64,000 nt of DNA from assembly GCA_965230065.1 (NCBI GenBank), contig OZ245942.1, positions 7,750,001 to 7,814,000 on the forward strand, written 5' to 3'. This document shows, in pieces, positions 34,617 to 46,926 of this stretch; position 1 is the first letter of the stretch, and each line of letters opens with the position of its first letter. The notes under the pieces are model-generated. The model saw nothing but the letters and a program-made list of their open reading frames with translations. It ran no database searches and was not told the DNA's origin. The stretch comes from G965230065 sp965230065. Lineage in GTDB: Bacteria > Bacteroidota > Bacteroidia > Cytophagales > Cyclobacteriaceae. The position numbers and the translations under genes are program-made.

Positions 34617-34850
34617 GGGCTATCCTGAATTGGAAACGAATGGTACAGATGGGCATCAAGGTTGCCTTGAAGTGGATCCGCACGGTACGGATAGGCATCA
34701 AGGCTACCTTGAAGTGGATCCGAACGGTGCAGATGGGCATCAAGGCTATCTTGAAGTGGATCCGGACGGTACGGATAGGCATCAAGGCAGCCTTGAAGTG
34801 GATCTGCACCGTGCGGATAGGCTTTAAGGCTGCCTTGAAGGGCACCTGAC
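34617..34850. repeat. 42-bp tandem array (5.5 copies)
   Basis: Five full 42-bp units run from 34641 to 34850 without any spacer, after a half unit at 34617-34640. Each unit holds a palindrome of the form TCAAGG-N3-CCTTGA with different N3 (TTG, CTA, CTA, CAG, CTG), followed by GTGGATCC. Both strands are open in more than one frame because the unit has no stop codon. A 14-residue repeat would result in any of these frames (for example DGHQGYLEVDPNGT), so coding cannot be decided by open frame alone. Confidence 0.85.
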
Positions 34851-35168
34851 GTAAGTTTTGTTTATTCCCCCTTAAAAAGAGGTAAAAAAAGCAATATCTT
34901 TTCCATGGCATGCCTGAGGCAAAGCGGGCATACAGGCAGGCTATGGCTTCTCTTTCGGGCTTATGCCGGGTTTTTACTGTAATGCTTACACAGGTACAAA
35001 GCAGGCGGCCTTTTTGCGCATATACAAAAAATTTTATCGTAGGTTTATCCCGACTTAATTTTGTGGGGTTGGGTATGCTCCGGTTGTTGGGAAAAGTCAT
35101 TGCCACTCGGTATTTATGCCATTTTCTTTATATCCTCCCTGTTTGTTCAACTTTTCAATTTTACGATT
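34851..35168. other. leader region of the orphan gene
   Basis: 318 bp between the tandem array and the gene at 35169. TAATTTTG at 35056-35063 matches the TAnnTTTG -7 consensus, about 100 bp before the start codon; no TTG is found at the -33 distance. No other gene is seen. Confidence 0.4.
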
Positions 35169-35810
35169 ATGCAAAACATGTCTATCAACGCGTTATTTGA
35201 GATAATGCGTAGTATTTTTTTCAATTTGCAGGAAGATGAGGCCCTGCAGCAGCTGATGGCCCAGTGGGGCTTTCCCCCGGAGCGGGTGCAGGAGGGCCAC
35301 ACTTTATTGCTGAACGCGCAGCAGTTGCATGCGCAAAAAGATGAGCGGTACCATAACTGGCTGAACCTGTCACGGCAGGTGCAGGCAGACCGGGACGCTG
35401 CCCTTCAGGTGTTTGCGGAACATGTGCAGGTGGCCCGCCTGGCCTTCAGGGAGCAGCCGCCCCTTTTGAAGCAGCTGAAAATCAGCCGTATTCAGAAAAA
35501 AAAGGTATGGGAATGGATACCCCAGGCCCACCGTTTTTATACCCTGGCGCTGGCAAATTCTTCTCTTATGAAAAAGCGGGGAGTGAAGCCAGAGGAACTG
35601 GAACAAGCCAAAGCAGGTATTGAGGCCCTGCTGGCGCTGAAAGACCGGAGCCTGCGCAAAAAAGGGGATGCTGAAAGTGCCACCCAGGAGCGTAACCGTA
35701 TTTTGGAAGCATTGCGGGTTTGGCATGTAGAATTCAGGGCGGCGGCCCGCCTGGCGCTGAAAGATACGCCCCAAATGCTCGAGGCTTTTGGCATGCAAAC
35801 ACCTTCATAG
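35169..35810 (+). CDS. hypothetical all-helical protein
   Basis: A 213-residue protein from ATG 35169 (MQNMSINALFEIMRSIFFN). It is predicted to be almost entirely helical and rich in Gln, Ala, Leu and Arg, with a repeated layout of long helices (ALQQLMAQWGFPPERVQEGH; QVQADRDAALQVFAEHVQVA; EERNR-like basic stretch near 190). The order RIQKKKVWEWIPQAHRFYTL recurs in spirit in the last third (RILEALRVWHVEFRAAARLA). G+C is higher than in the preceding cassettes. I do not recognise the family; it resembles the orphan helical proteins often found next to tandem arrays in this phylum. Coding is supported by length and codon use. Confidence 0.7.
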   Translation: MQNMSINALFEIMRSIFFNLQEDEALQQLMAQWGFPPERVQEGHTLLLNAQQLHAQKDERYHNWLNLSRQVQADRDAALQVFAEHVQVARLAFREQPPLLKQLKISRIQKKKVWEWIPQAHRFYTLALANSSLMKKRGVKPEELEQAKAGIEALLALKDRSLRKKGDAESATQERNRILEALRVWHVEFRAAARLALKDTPQMLEAFGMQTPS

Positions 35811-36049
35811 GTAATGCAGTGCAGAAGGCAGCAACCGGGCCTTCTGTCCTTAGTTTCAAGTTAGTTTCTAACTGTACTTTGTCAGATTAGAATAAACATA
35901 AAAAAAACAAGTACGTCTTGCCGCATTTATTGCGGCCACCGTGGCGCGGCATCTCCTGCTTTGAAGCGGGAGACCCCGGAATTCGCTATCGCTTATCCGG
36001 GGAAAACGTTCTTATTTTTCTTACTTTTCTTAAAGTGACAAAGTACAAC
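35811..36049. other. non-coding stretch with GC-rich hairpins
   Basis: Contains CTCCTGCTTTGAAGCGGGAG (about 35965-35984) and CCCCGGAATT...TATCCGGGG (about 35984-36003), which can fold as consecutive hairpins. A possible terminator pair GAAGGC / GCCTTC follows the orphan gene near 35825-35845. No gene seen. Confidence 0.45.
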
Positions 36050-36173
36050 TAACTTCTAGCTTCTAACTTTCTAGCATCTAACTTCCAGCTTCAAACCATC
36101 AGCCTCAAGCTGCAAGCCCCAATATTCGCCTCCCGTCCAACTTCTGTCTCCGGTCTTCCGTCTCCCTCCTCCC
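36050..36173. repeat. word-repeat array directly after the GNAT stop codon
   Basis: Plus-strand words are ACTTCTAGCTTCTAACTTTC, ATCTAACTTCCAGCTTC, CAACTTCTGTCTCCGG and TCTTCCGTCTCCCTCC. They are the complement of the GAAGTTGGA and GACCGAAG vocabularies at 19150-21265 and 60086-60140. The array abuts the GNAT stop at 36174. Confidence 0.75.
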
Positions 36174-36581
36174 TCAATGATCCTTCCCTCCATAAATCCA
36201 CATGGGAACGGTTTCCCCGGCACGTTCATAGCCGTTTTTCTCATAAAACTGTACTGCTTTTCCATCGGCTACCAGTATCTGCTGATGAAAGCCCTCGTAC
36301 TTTTCTTTCAGCCGCTTCATGATCATTTTGCCAATGCCCCGCCCCTGGTATGCAGGATGTACCAGCAGGTGCGGATAATACACCACCAAATGCCCGTCAG
36401 AAATGGCGTTGCCCAGGCCAGCCAGCAAGTCTCCATCCCATGCCGTTACCAGTGTGTGGGAATTGGACAGGGCCAGCATCAACTGCTCAGGCTTATCGGC
36501 AGCCGACCAGTGGTTTAGCTTATACAGGGCCAATACTTGTTCCTTTTCCAGATATTTATCTTCCCGGATAACGATTTTCAT
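36174..36581 (-). CDS. GNAT-family N-acetyltransferase
   Basis: A 135-residue acetyltransferase from ATG 36581, which follows the SDR stop by 4 bp; an upstream GTG (36593) overlaps that stop. The acetyl-CoA-binding motif A is visible as LLVHPAYQGRGIGKMIM, and motif B as FYEKNGYERAG. It is likely translated from the same mRNA as the SDR. The acceptor is unknown. A word-repeat array begins immediately after the stop codon. Confidence 0.9.
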   Translation of the reverse strand: MKIVIREDKYLEKEQVLALYKLNHWSAADKPEQLMLALSNSHTLVTAWDGDLLAGLGNAISDGHLVVYYPHLLVHPAYQGRGIGKMIMKRLKEKYEGFHQQILVADGKAVQFYEKNGYERAGETVPMWIYGGKDH

Positions 36582-36585
36582 GGTA

Positions 36586-37374
36586 TCAGCCACAACCCAA
36601 ACGCCCTCCGTCTACCGCCAAATTCACTCCTGAAATATATGCGGCTGCCGGTGATGCCAAAAAGGCGACGGCATAGGCTGTCTCTTCCGGGTCGGCAAAC
36701 CGCCGGAGGGGAATAGCGGCCTTCATGCCTTCTTCTATTTCATCAGGGGTTTTGTTTTGTTGCTTTGCCCGGTTGCTGATGAGGTCGTAAATGCGCTGGG
36801 TGCTGGTAGAGCCGGGCAGAATGTTGTTGACCGTAATGCCAAAAGGCCCTACCTCTCCCGAAAGCGTCTTGGCCCAGTTGGCCACAGCTCCCCGAATGGT
36901 ATTGGACACGCCCAGGCCGGGGATCGGCTCTTTCACCGAAGTGGAAATGATATTGATAATTCTTCCATATCCTCCCTTTTTCATGAGAGGCACCACCGCC
37001 TGCGCCAATAGCTGGTTGCACACCACATGCCGGTTGAAAGCGATGCGGTATTCCGTTTCGTCGGCATCTATGGCTTGCCCGGCAGGCGGTCCCCCGGAAT
37101 TGTTCACCAAAATGTCAACGGCATCCTCATTTTTCAGATAATCGGCCAGCGCAGATTTCAGCTCTTCCGGCTTATTAAAATCGGCCTGTAGGGTATGGTG
37201 CTCCTGGTTGGCCGTGGTGGGCAATTCTTTTTGTACCTCTTCCAGTTTTTCAGCATTCCGCGCAATCAGGGTAACGGCTGCCCCCAGGGTAGCCAATTCG
37301 TGGGCAATGGCTTTGCCAATACCCTGGGTACTTCCGCAAACAATGGCCCTTTTTCCAGTCAAATCTGTATTCAT
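36586..37374 (-). CDS. SDR-family oxidoreductase of the divergent BKR-like subgroup
   Basis: A 262-residue Rossmann protein: cofactor motif GSTQGIGKAIAHELATLG (TGxxxGxG replaced by SxxxGIG), NNSGGPPAG in place of NNAG, and C-terminal GVNLAVDGG. The YxxxK pair is absent: the aligned segment reads GLGVSNTIRGAVANWAK, that is Ser and Arg at the expected Tyr and Lys. This matches the putative beta-ketoacyl-ACP-reductase-like SDR group that lacks a perfect catalytic tetrad. It diverges from the kynurenine operon. The substrate is unknown. Confidence 0.88.
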   Translation of the reverse strand: MNTDLTGKRAIVCGSTQGIGKAIAHELATLGAAVTLIARNAEKLEEVQKELPTTANQEHHTLQADFNKPEELKSALADYLKNEDAVDILVNNSGGPPAGQAIDADETEYRIAFNRHVVCNQLLAQAVVPLMKKGGYGRIINIISTSVKEPIPGLGVSNTIRGAVANWAKTLSGEVGPFGITVNNILPGSTSTQRIYDLISNRAKQQNKTPDEIEEGMKAAIPLRRFADPEETAYAVAFLASPAAAYISGVNLAVDGGRLGCG

Positions 37375-37530
37375 TTTATTAGCTTTGGGTTGAAAGTTTA
37401 GAATTTTGTGTTTTTAGTTTGTTGTGGTCGGCATCCCGACTTGTCGGGACGCCACAGCGGTTTGAAGTTTAAAGTTAGAAGGTTGTTCGCAAAAGAAAAA
37501 GCTGACAATCATCTTATAATTTGTGAAGTA
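37375..37530. repeat. divergent intergenic region with hairpin and word repeats (SDR / kynU)
   Basis: Holds GAAAGTTTAGAATTTTG, GTGTTTTTAGTTTGTTG and TTTGAAGTTTAAAGTTAG words on either side of the hairpin GGCATCCCGAC-TT-GTCGGGACGCC (about 37430-37453). The words match the sets at 4185-4301 and 60050-60085. The region must also hold the promoters of both operons. Confidence 0.65.
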
Positions 37531-38817
37531 ATGGATTGGCATGAAAAAGCCCGGCAATTAGACCAGGCAGATATCCTCGGCAAATACAGGAATAAATTTC
37601 ATATTCCCGGGCACAATAAGCAGGAAAGTATCTATTTCTGTGGCAACTCCCTGGGGTTACAACCCAAAAAGGCACAGGCTTCCATTATAAAAGAGCTGGA
37701 AGTATGGCAACAAATGGGGGTAAAAGGGCACTTTCAGGCAGAAAACCCCTGGGTTTCTTATCACAAGCAGTTTCGCTCTCCCCTGGCGCATATTACAGGG
37801 GGCCTCGAGCACGAAGTGGTTGCCATGAATGCGCTTACCGTCAACCTGCACCTGATGCTGGTGTCATTTTACCGTCCCACTCCTGCCCGATACAAAATTA
37901 TTATAGAGCAGGGAGCCTTTCCTTCTGATATTTATGCGGTAGCAAGCCAGATTAAACTACACGGTTTTGACCCCAAAGAAGCGCTCATTGAAGTTGCCCC
38001 CCAAAAAGGTGAGGCGATTTTGCATACCAAAGACATTGTGCAGGCTATTGAAACACATGCCGATTCCCTGGCCCTGGTACTGTTTCCGGGAGTGCAGTAT
38101 TATACCGGACAAGTGTTTGATATGGCAGGCATTACCCAAGCTGCCCATGAAGCCGGTGCCCTCGCAGGGTTTGACCTGGCACATACTGTGGGCAATCTTC
38201 CCCTCCAACTGCACCGGTGGGAGGTTGATTTTGCTGTTTGGTGTTCTTACAAATACCTCAACAGCGGGCCGGGCAATGTGGGCGGAGCCTTTGTGCATGA
38301 AAAACATGCAACCGATGCCGCCCTCCCCCGCTTTGCCGGATGGTGGGGGCACGACGAAACTTCCCGTTTTGCTATGGATGAAGATTTCCAGCCCATCCTG
38401 GGCGCTGATGGGTGGCAACTAAGCAATGTCAATATCATTGCCCTGGCAGCCCACAAAGCTTCCCTCTCCATTTTTCAGGAAGCGGGCATGGAAAACCTGC
38501 GCAAGAAAAGCGTAAAGCTTACGGGTTTCTTGTTTGATTGTATAAAAGAAATTGATCCGGATGGCAGCCTGGTACAAATCATTACCCCAACAGATGAAGA
38601 AGCACGGGGCTGTCAGCTTTCCCTTTTCTTTCCGGCACATGGCCAATATATTTTTGACCGATTAAAAGATGCAGGGGTCATCGTTGATTGGCGCAAACCC
38701 AATGTAATCCGGGTGGCCCCGACCCCATTGTACAATACATTTACCGAAGTAGCTACTTTTGCCCAAATACTACAGGAAGGGCTGCAGCATGTTACCTCTT
38801 CTACTACTGTTTCATGA
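37531..38817 (+). CDS. kynU: kynureninase
   Basis: A 428-residue PLP enzyme from ATG 37531 (MDWHEKARQLDQADILGKYR); upstream frame is repeat-derived. Motifs: IYFCGNSLGLQPK, ENPWVSYH, VVAMNALTVNLHLML, FPSDIYAVASQI and the PLP lysine in FAVWCSYKYLNSGPGNVGG, then FAGWWGHD. It cleaves kynurenine or 3-hydroxykynurenine to anthranilate or 3-hydroxyanthranilate plus alanine. The stop overlaps the next start (ATGA), so the next gene is translationally coupled. kmo lies two genes on. No tryptophan dioxygenase is in the window. Confidence 0.95.
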   Translation: MDWHEKARQLDQADILGKYRNKFHIPGHNKQESIYFCGNSLGLQPKKAQASIIKELEVWQQMGVKGHFQAENPWVSYHKQFRSPLAHITGGLEHEVVAMNALTVNLHLMLVSFYRPTPARYKIIIEQGAFPSDIYAVASQIKLHGFDPKEALIEVAPQKGEAILHTKDIVQAIETHADSLALVLFPGVQYYTGQVFDMAGITQAAHEAGALAGFDLAHTVGNLPLQLHRWEVDFAVWCSYKYLNSGPGNVGGAFVHEKHATDAALPRFAGWWGHDETSRFAMDEDFQPILGADGWQLSNVNIIALAAHKASLSIFQEAGMENLRKKSVKLTGFLFDCIKEIDPDGSLVQIITPTDEEARGCQLSLFFPAHGQYIFDRLKDAGVIVDWRKPNVIRVAPTPLYNTFTEVATFAQILQEGLQHVTSSTTVS

Positions 38818-40040
38818 ATAAAGGCTATGATTTTGATGTGATTATCGTGGGGGCAGGTCCTGCCGGATGCGCCTGTGCACTGGACCTGACAAGCATTACT
38901 TCGCTCAAAATTGCCATCATAGACCAGGCAAGCTTCCCCAGAGACAAAATTTGCGGGGATGCACTGAGTGCCGATGTGATCAACCAGCTCAAAAAATTAC
39001 CCGGCCCTGTGGATGAAGCCTTCTATCGTTTTGATGAAAAGCTTGCTTCGCACGGAGTTTCTTTTTTTGCCCCCAATGGCAACCGCCTTGATATTCCCTT
39101 TCCTCTGGACAAACCGAGCGTACCGGGCTACCTGTGCCAGCGTTGGCATTTTGACCATTTTCTGTTCACCCAACTCAAGCAGTATCCAAATATTGAAATA
39201 ATTCAGCTGAAAATACAGGATATATCCACCACGGATGAAGCTGTATATTTAGACAGCAATCAAAGAAAACTTACTGCGCCCCTCATCATTGGTGCAGATG
39301 GCGCTCATTCTGTGGTGCGTAAAAAGCTGGCAAATTACCAAATGGATAAACATCACCATTGCGCGGGCATCCGGGCTTATTACGAAAATGTGGCAGATAC
39401 GCACCCTGATAATTATATAGAACTGCACTTTATCAAAGACCTTCTTCCCGGGTATTTTTGGATATTTTCCTTGAAAAACAACCTTGCCAATGTAGGTATC
39501 GGCATGCTCTCCAGTGAAGTCAGTAAAAGGTCTGTCAACCTGAAACAGAAATTTAATAAAATTATTACGCAGCACCCGCAAATTGCCCCTCGTTTTGCCG
39601 ATGCCTGGCAAACAGATAAAGTGCGTGGTTTTGGCCTGCCCATTGGCTCGCGTAAACTTAGCATTTCAGGCCACCGCTTCTTACTAACTGGCGATGCTGC
39701 TTCTTTGATAGATCCCTTTACCGGGGAAGGCATTGGCAATGCCATTCGAAGTGGGCGGGTAGCAGCTGCGCATATCCAGCAGTGCTTTGCTACCGGCAAT
39801 TTTTCTGCCCCTTTCAACAAAAAATATGACCACGAAATTTACAATAAGATGTGGCAGGAACTTAAATTGTCACGCACCATGCAACAACTACTAAGGTATC
39901 CCGGTTTGTTTAACTTTGTGGTAAATAAAGCAAACCGGAATACTTCTTTAAAAACCATGCTTTCGCACATGCTGAGTAATGTTGATATAAAACAAGAACT
40001 TGTTAAACCTTCGTTTTACCTTAAACTTTTCTTCACCTAA
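38814..40040 (+). CDS. geranylgeranyl-reductase-family FAD-dependent oxidoreductase
   Basis: A 408-residue flavoprotein: FAD motif VIIVGAGPAGCACALDL, the substrate-side PRDKICGDALS, the second FAD site LIIGADGAHSVVRKKLA and the third GDAASLIDPFTGEGIGNAIRSG. This is the group of geranylgeranyl-diphosphate reductase-like and FixC-like monooxygenases or reductases. It overlaps kynU by 4 bp and precedes kmo by 17 bp, so it probably works on a metabolite of the kynurenine branch, or the operon makes a compound that needs both steps. That role is inference. Confidence 0.88.
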   Translation: MNKGYDFDVIIVGAGPAGCACALDLTSITSLKIAIIDQASFPRDKICGDALSADVINQLKKLPGPVDEAFYRFDEKLASHGVSFFAPNGNRLDIPFPLDKPSVPGYLCQRWHFDHFLFTQLKQYPNIEIIQLKIQDISTTDEAVYLDSNQRKLTAPLIIGADGAHSVVRKKLANYQMDKHHHCAGIRAYYENVADTHPDNYIELHFIKDLLPGYFWIFSLKNNLANVGIGMLSSEVSKRSVNLKQKFNKIITQHPQIAPRFADAWQTDKVRGFGLPIGSRKLSISGHRFLLTGDAASLIDPFTGEGIGNAIRSGRVAAAHIQQCFATGNFSAPFNKKYDHEIYNKMWQELKLSRTMQQLLRYPGLFNFVVNKANRNTSLKTMLSHMLSNVDIKQELVKPSFYLKLFFT

Positions 40041-40057
40041 ACACCATTCCCGTTTAT

Positions 40058-41389
40058 ATGCAACAGGAAAAAATTGTAATACTTGGTGCCGGGCTCACCG
40101 GCTCTTTACTGGCTACACTGCTGGCACAGAAAGGACACGCGGTAAGCATTTATGAAAAGCGGCCCGACCTGAGAACGACCTCTGCCAAAGAAGGGCGTTC
40201 TATTAATTTAGCCCTTAGCCACAGAGGATGGCGTGCTTTGGAACTCACCCAAATAGCTGAAGAAGTCAGGAATATTGCTATTCCCATGCGGGGGCGTATG
40301 CTGCACGATGTGTACGGAAATCTCACTTTTCAGCCTTATGGAAAATCAGGGCAGGCTATTTATTCTGTATCCAGGGACCGGCTCAACCAATTGCTCATTG
40401 ATGCTGCCGAACAGCAAGGTGTTGGCTTGCGCTTTTCGCACCTCAGCAAGCATGTTGACCTTGAACAAAATGTTCTTCATGTTGAGAATATGCTCACCGA
40501 AGAGTCTTCCAAAGTCACCGCTGATCTTTTAATTGGTGCTGACGGTGCTTTTTCTATGGTGCGAAATGCCATGCAACGCACTCCCCGCTATAATTACAGC
40601 CAAACCTACATTGAGCACGGATACAAAGAACTGACTATTCCTGCTCAAGATGATGACTTTACACTCGATCCTCATGCCTTGCACATTTGGCCCCGCGGGG
40701 GGTATATGCTCATCGCATTGCCCAATACAGACAAAAGCTTTACCTGTACACTTTTCTTACCTTTTGAAGGAACAAACTCTTTTGCTGCCCTACAAACTGC
40801 CGATCAGGTAATTGATTTTTTCAATCACACTTTCCCGGATGCATTACCGCTTATGCCTCAACTGGAAGAAGAGTTTTTTCAAAACCCGGTTTCCAGTTTG
40901 GTTACCATCAAATGTTATCCCTGGTCAAAATTTGGCAAGAGTTTATTGATTGGTGATGCGGCCCATGCTATTGTCCCCTTTTATGGGCAAGGCATGAACT
41001 CCGGTTTTGAAGATTGCCGATTTTTTTCAGAATTAACTGATACTTTAAAAAGTGATTGGAAAGCAGTACTTGAGAAATTTCAAAAAGAGCGAAAACCCAA
41101 TGCAGATGCCATCGCCGAATTAGCTTTACAAAACTTTATAGAAATGCGCGATTTGGTAGCTAACCCGAACTTTCTGAAACGGAAAAAAATAGAAGCACAT
41201 ATGCATAAGTTATTCCCTGAGCAATGGATACCTCTTTATACCATGGTTACTTTCAGTGATATGCCATATGCAGAGGCATTATCAATTGGCAAAAAACAGG
41301 ATCAAATCATGCAGAAAGTAATGGATAAATATAAAGAAATCCAGATTGAAGAAATTGACTTTAAAAAGGTTATAGAAAATATCTTGTAA
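40058..41389 (+). CDS. kmo: kynurenine 3-monooxygenase
   Basis: A 443-residue FAD monooxygenase: VILGAGLTGSLLATLLAQKG, KEGRSINLALSHRGWRAL, the KMO signature MRGRMLHD and QPYGKSGQAIYSVSRDRLNQ, LIGADGAFSMVR and GDAAHAIVPFYGQGMNSGFEDC. It hydroxylates kynurenine to 3-hydroxykynurenine with NADPH and O2. Last gene of the operon with kynU and the FAD reductase. Length is usual (440-480). A hydrophobic C-terminal anchor as in eukaryotic KMO is not evident. Confidence 0.95.
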   Translation: MQQEKIVILGAGLTGSLLATLLAQKGHAVSIYEKRPDLRTTSAKEGRSINLALSHRGWRALELTQIAEEVRNIAIPMRGRMLHDVYGNLTFQPYGKSGQAIYSVSRDRLNQLLIDAAEQQGVGLRFSHLSKHVDLEQNVLHVENMLTEESSKVTADLLIGADGAFSMVRNAMQRTPRYNYSQTYIEHGYKELTIPAQDDDFTLDPHALHIWPRGGYMLIALPNTDKSFTCTLFLPFEGTNSFAALQTADQVIDFFNHTFPDALPLMPQLEEEFFQNPVSSLVTIKCYPWSKFGKSLLIGDAAHAIVPFYGQGMNSGFEDCRFFSELTDTLKSDWKAVLEKFQKERKPNADAIAELALQNFIEMRDLVANPNFLKRKKIEAHMHKLFPEQWIPLYTMVTFSDMPYAEALSIGKKQDQIMQKVMDKYKEIQIEEIDFKKVIENIL

Positions 41390-41403
41390 AAAAAACAAAA
41401 AAA

Positions 41404-41423
41404 AAGCCCCTGGAACGGGGCTT
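41404..41423 (-). terminator. rRNA operon terminator
   Basis: AAGCCCC-TGGAAC-GGGGCTT on the plus strand. Reading the minus strand, the stem is followed by a long T-run (complement of the A-rich 41388-41405), which is a canonical rho-independent terminator for the rRNA operon. Confidence 0.85.
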
Positions 41424-41437
41424 CAAAATAATAAAAG

Positions 41438-41549
41438 AGGCGGTGACTTACTCTCCCGGGTGAAAGCCCAGTACCATCAGCGCTGCCGGTCTTAACTTCT
41501 CTGTTCGGAAAGGGAAGAGGTGCACCCCGGCGCTAGAACCACCATCAGG
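41438..41549 (-). rRNA. rrf: 5S ribosomal RNA
   Basis: About 112 nt. The minus strand reads CCTGATGGTGGTTCTAGCGC at the 5' side, then the conserved loop CCGAACAGAGAAGTTAAG, and ends near GTAAGTCACCGCC. It is the last gene of the rRNA operon, followed by the terminator at 41404-41423. Confidence 0.93.
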
Positions 41550-41575
41550 TCTTTAATATCATCTGTCAAATAGCC

Positions 41576-41651
41576 CTAACTTCTCTATTCGGAAAGGGAA
41601 GAGCGGGGATTGCCTTCAATTGCACCCCGGCGCTAGGACCACCATCAGGTC
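41576..41651 (-). pseudogene. truncated second 5S rRNA copy
   Basis: The minus strand repeats the first half of the 5S gene: CCTGATGGTGGTCCTAGCGC, GCCGGGGTGCA, then a 17-nt insertion (ATTGAAGGCAATCCCCG), then CTCTTCCCTTTCCGAATAG and AGAAGTTA, after which similarity ends. It lies between 23S and the intact 5S. It cannot fold as a full 5S rRNA. Confidence 0.85.
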
Positions 41652-41784
41652 TTTGTTGGGATTGTTGTTGTGTTATTGGTTAATAACGAATAACTTTTAA
41701 CGAACAACATTTAACATTGCCAACATAATATTTTGTTGAACATGCTGGAAGTAAGAGAAGAATAGAGTTTATAAAGGGCGGGGA

Positions 41785-44690
<2,906 letters not shown>

Positions 44691-44972
44691 TCTTCTAAAA
44701 CTTTTACTCTTCTCTTACAGCATGTCAATGAACTTCTACACAACCTGCCAGGTTAATACTGCCTTTCGGCTTGTCAGACAATATCTTTTGTCCCTTGGGT
44801 CGTCTTGCGATAGTATGGGAATCACCCCATCTTCCTATCTGTTTTGTTCCTGTTTGTCAATATGAAAGAAAACCTTTTGTCTTCTCTCTGTTTTTTTAGT
44901 ACATAGTTTCTTCAAACTATTAACTTATAACTAACAACTATCAACCCTTCTAACTTCCTTCTTCCAACCTTG
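44691..44972. other. 23S leader / tRNA-Ala spacer
   Basis: 282 bp of rRNA-operon spacer. The part from about 44920 to 44970 is built of words (ACTATTAACTTATAACTAAC, AACTATCAACCCTTC, TAACTTCCTTCTTCCAACC) of the same style as the other repeats. No gene seen. Confidence 0.6.
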
Positions 44973-45046
44973 TGGAGAATAACGGATTCGAACCGTTGAC
45001 CTCCTGCGTGCAAGGCAGGCGCTCTAGCCAGCTGAGCTAATCCCCC
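44973..45046 (-). tRNA. tRNA-Ala (TGC)
   Basis: 74-nt cloverleaf on the minus strand: 5' GGGGGATTAGCTCAGC, anticodon loop CTTGCAC (anticodon TGC), T-arm GGTTCGAATCC, acceptor ending TTCTCCA. Located between 23S and tRNA-Ile as is standard. Confidence 0.96.
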
Positions 45047-45141
45047 GTTCTTCAATTAACAAATAGTAATTTACAGTAATTAACAATTGAATAATTTTAA
45101 TTGATTGTTAATTGCACATTGTTTATTGTCAATTGTTTGCG
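45047..45141. repeat. TTAACAATT word repeat in the tRNA spacer
   Basis: CAGTAATTAACAATTG, ATTTTAATTGATTGTTAATT and ATTGTTTATTGTCAATTG form repeated, partly inverted words between the two tRNA genes. Confidence 0.65.
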
Positions 45142-45215
45142 TGGGCTTGCGTGGACTCGAACCACGGACCTCTACATTATCAGTGTAGCGCTCTAACCAC
45201 CTGAGCTACAAGCCC
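45142..45215 (-). tRNA. tRNA-Ile (GAT)
   Basis: 74-nt cloverleaf on the minus strand: 5' GGGCTTGTAGCTCAGG, anticodon loop CTGATAA (GAT), T-arm GGTTCGAGTCC and acceptor ending AAGCCCA. It directly follows 16S in transcription order. Confidence 0.96.
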
Positions 45216-45394
45216 TTAAAGCTTTCAGCCCAACTCGGTTAGCTGGTCGGTCCAGCACGGCCGGCTTTCAGCTATTTTTTTAACAATTGGCAATTATTAA
45301 TGATTAATGAACAATTAAATTGCTCTTTGTTCATTGCTAATTGCTAATTGATATAAAGCTGTTGTGAACAACAAGCCTGCGTTTGAGCTTCTCC
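45216..45394. repeat. 16S / tRNA-Ile spacer with AATTG word repeats
   Basis: AACAATTGGCAATTATTAAT, ATGAACAATTAAATTG and CATTGCTAATTGCTAATTG form an imperfect hairpin near 45285-45355. A GCTTTCAGC direct repeat flanks the segment at about 45221-45272. No gene. Confidence 0.6.

Positions 45395-46926
<1,532 letters not shown>

Noticed and set aside
34582..34849. Plus-strand frames with 14-residue repeats (DGHQGYLEVDPNGT type)
   Set aside because: Open frames are expected in stop-free repeats; there is no promoter or signal peptide, and the variable bases follow the palindrome loop rather than codon positions. Kept as a repeat, with the coding option noted.
34617..34850. CRISPR array
   Set aside because: The 42-bp units are contiguous and similar throughout; there are no unique spacers and no cas genes.
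34573..35106. Minus-strand 177-codon frame over the tandem array
   Set aside because: It is open only because the 42-bp unit lacks stops; both strands are open here. The part beyond the array shows no protein-like features.
36071..36265. Small minus-strand frame overlapping the GNAT 3' end and the repeat
   Set aside because: It consists mainly of repeat-derived codons and overlaps a well-supported gene.
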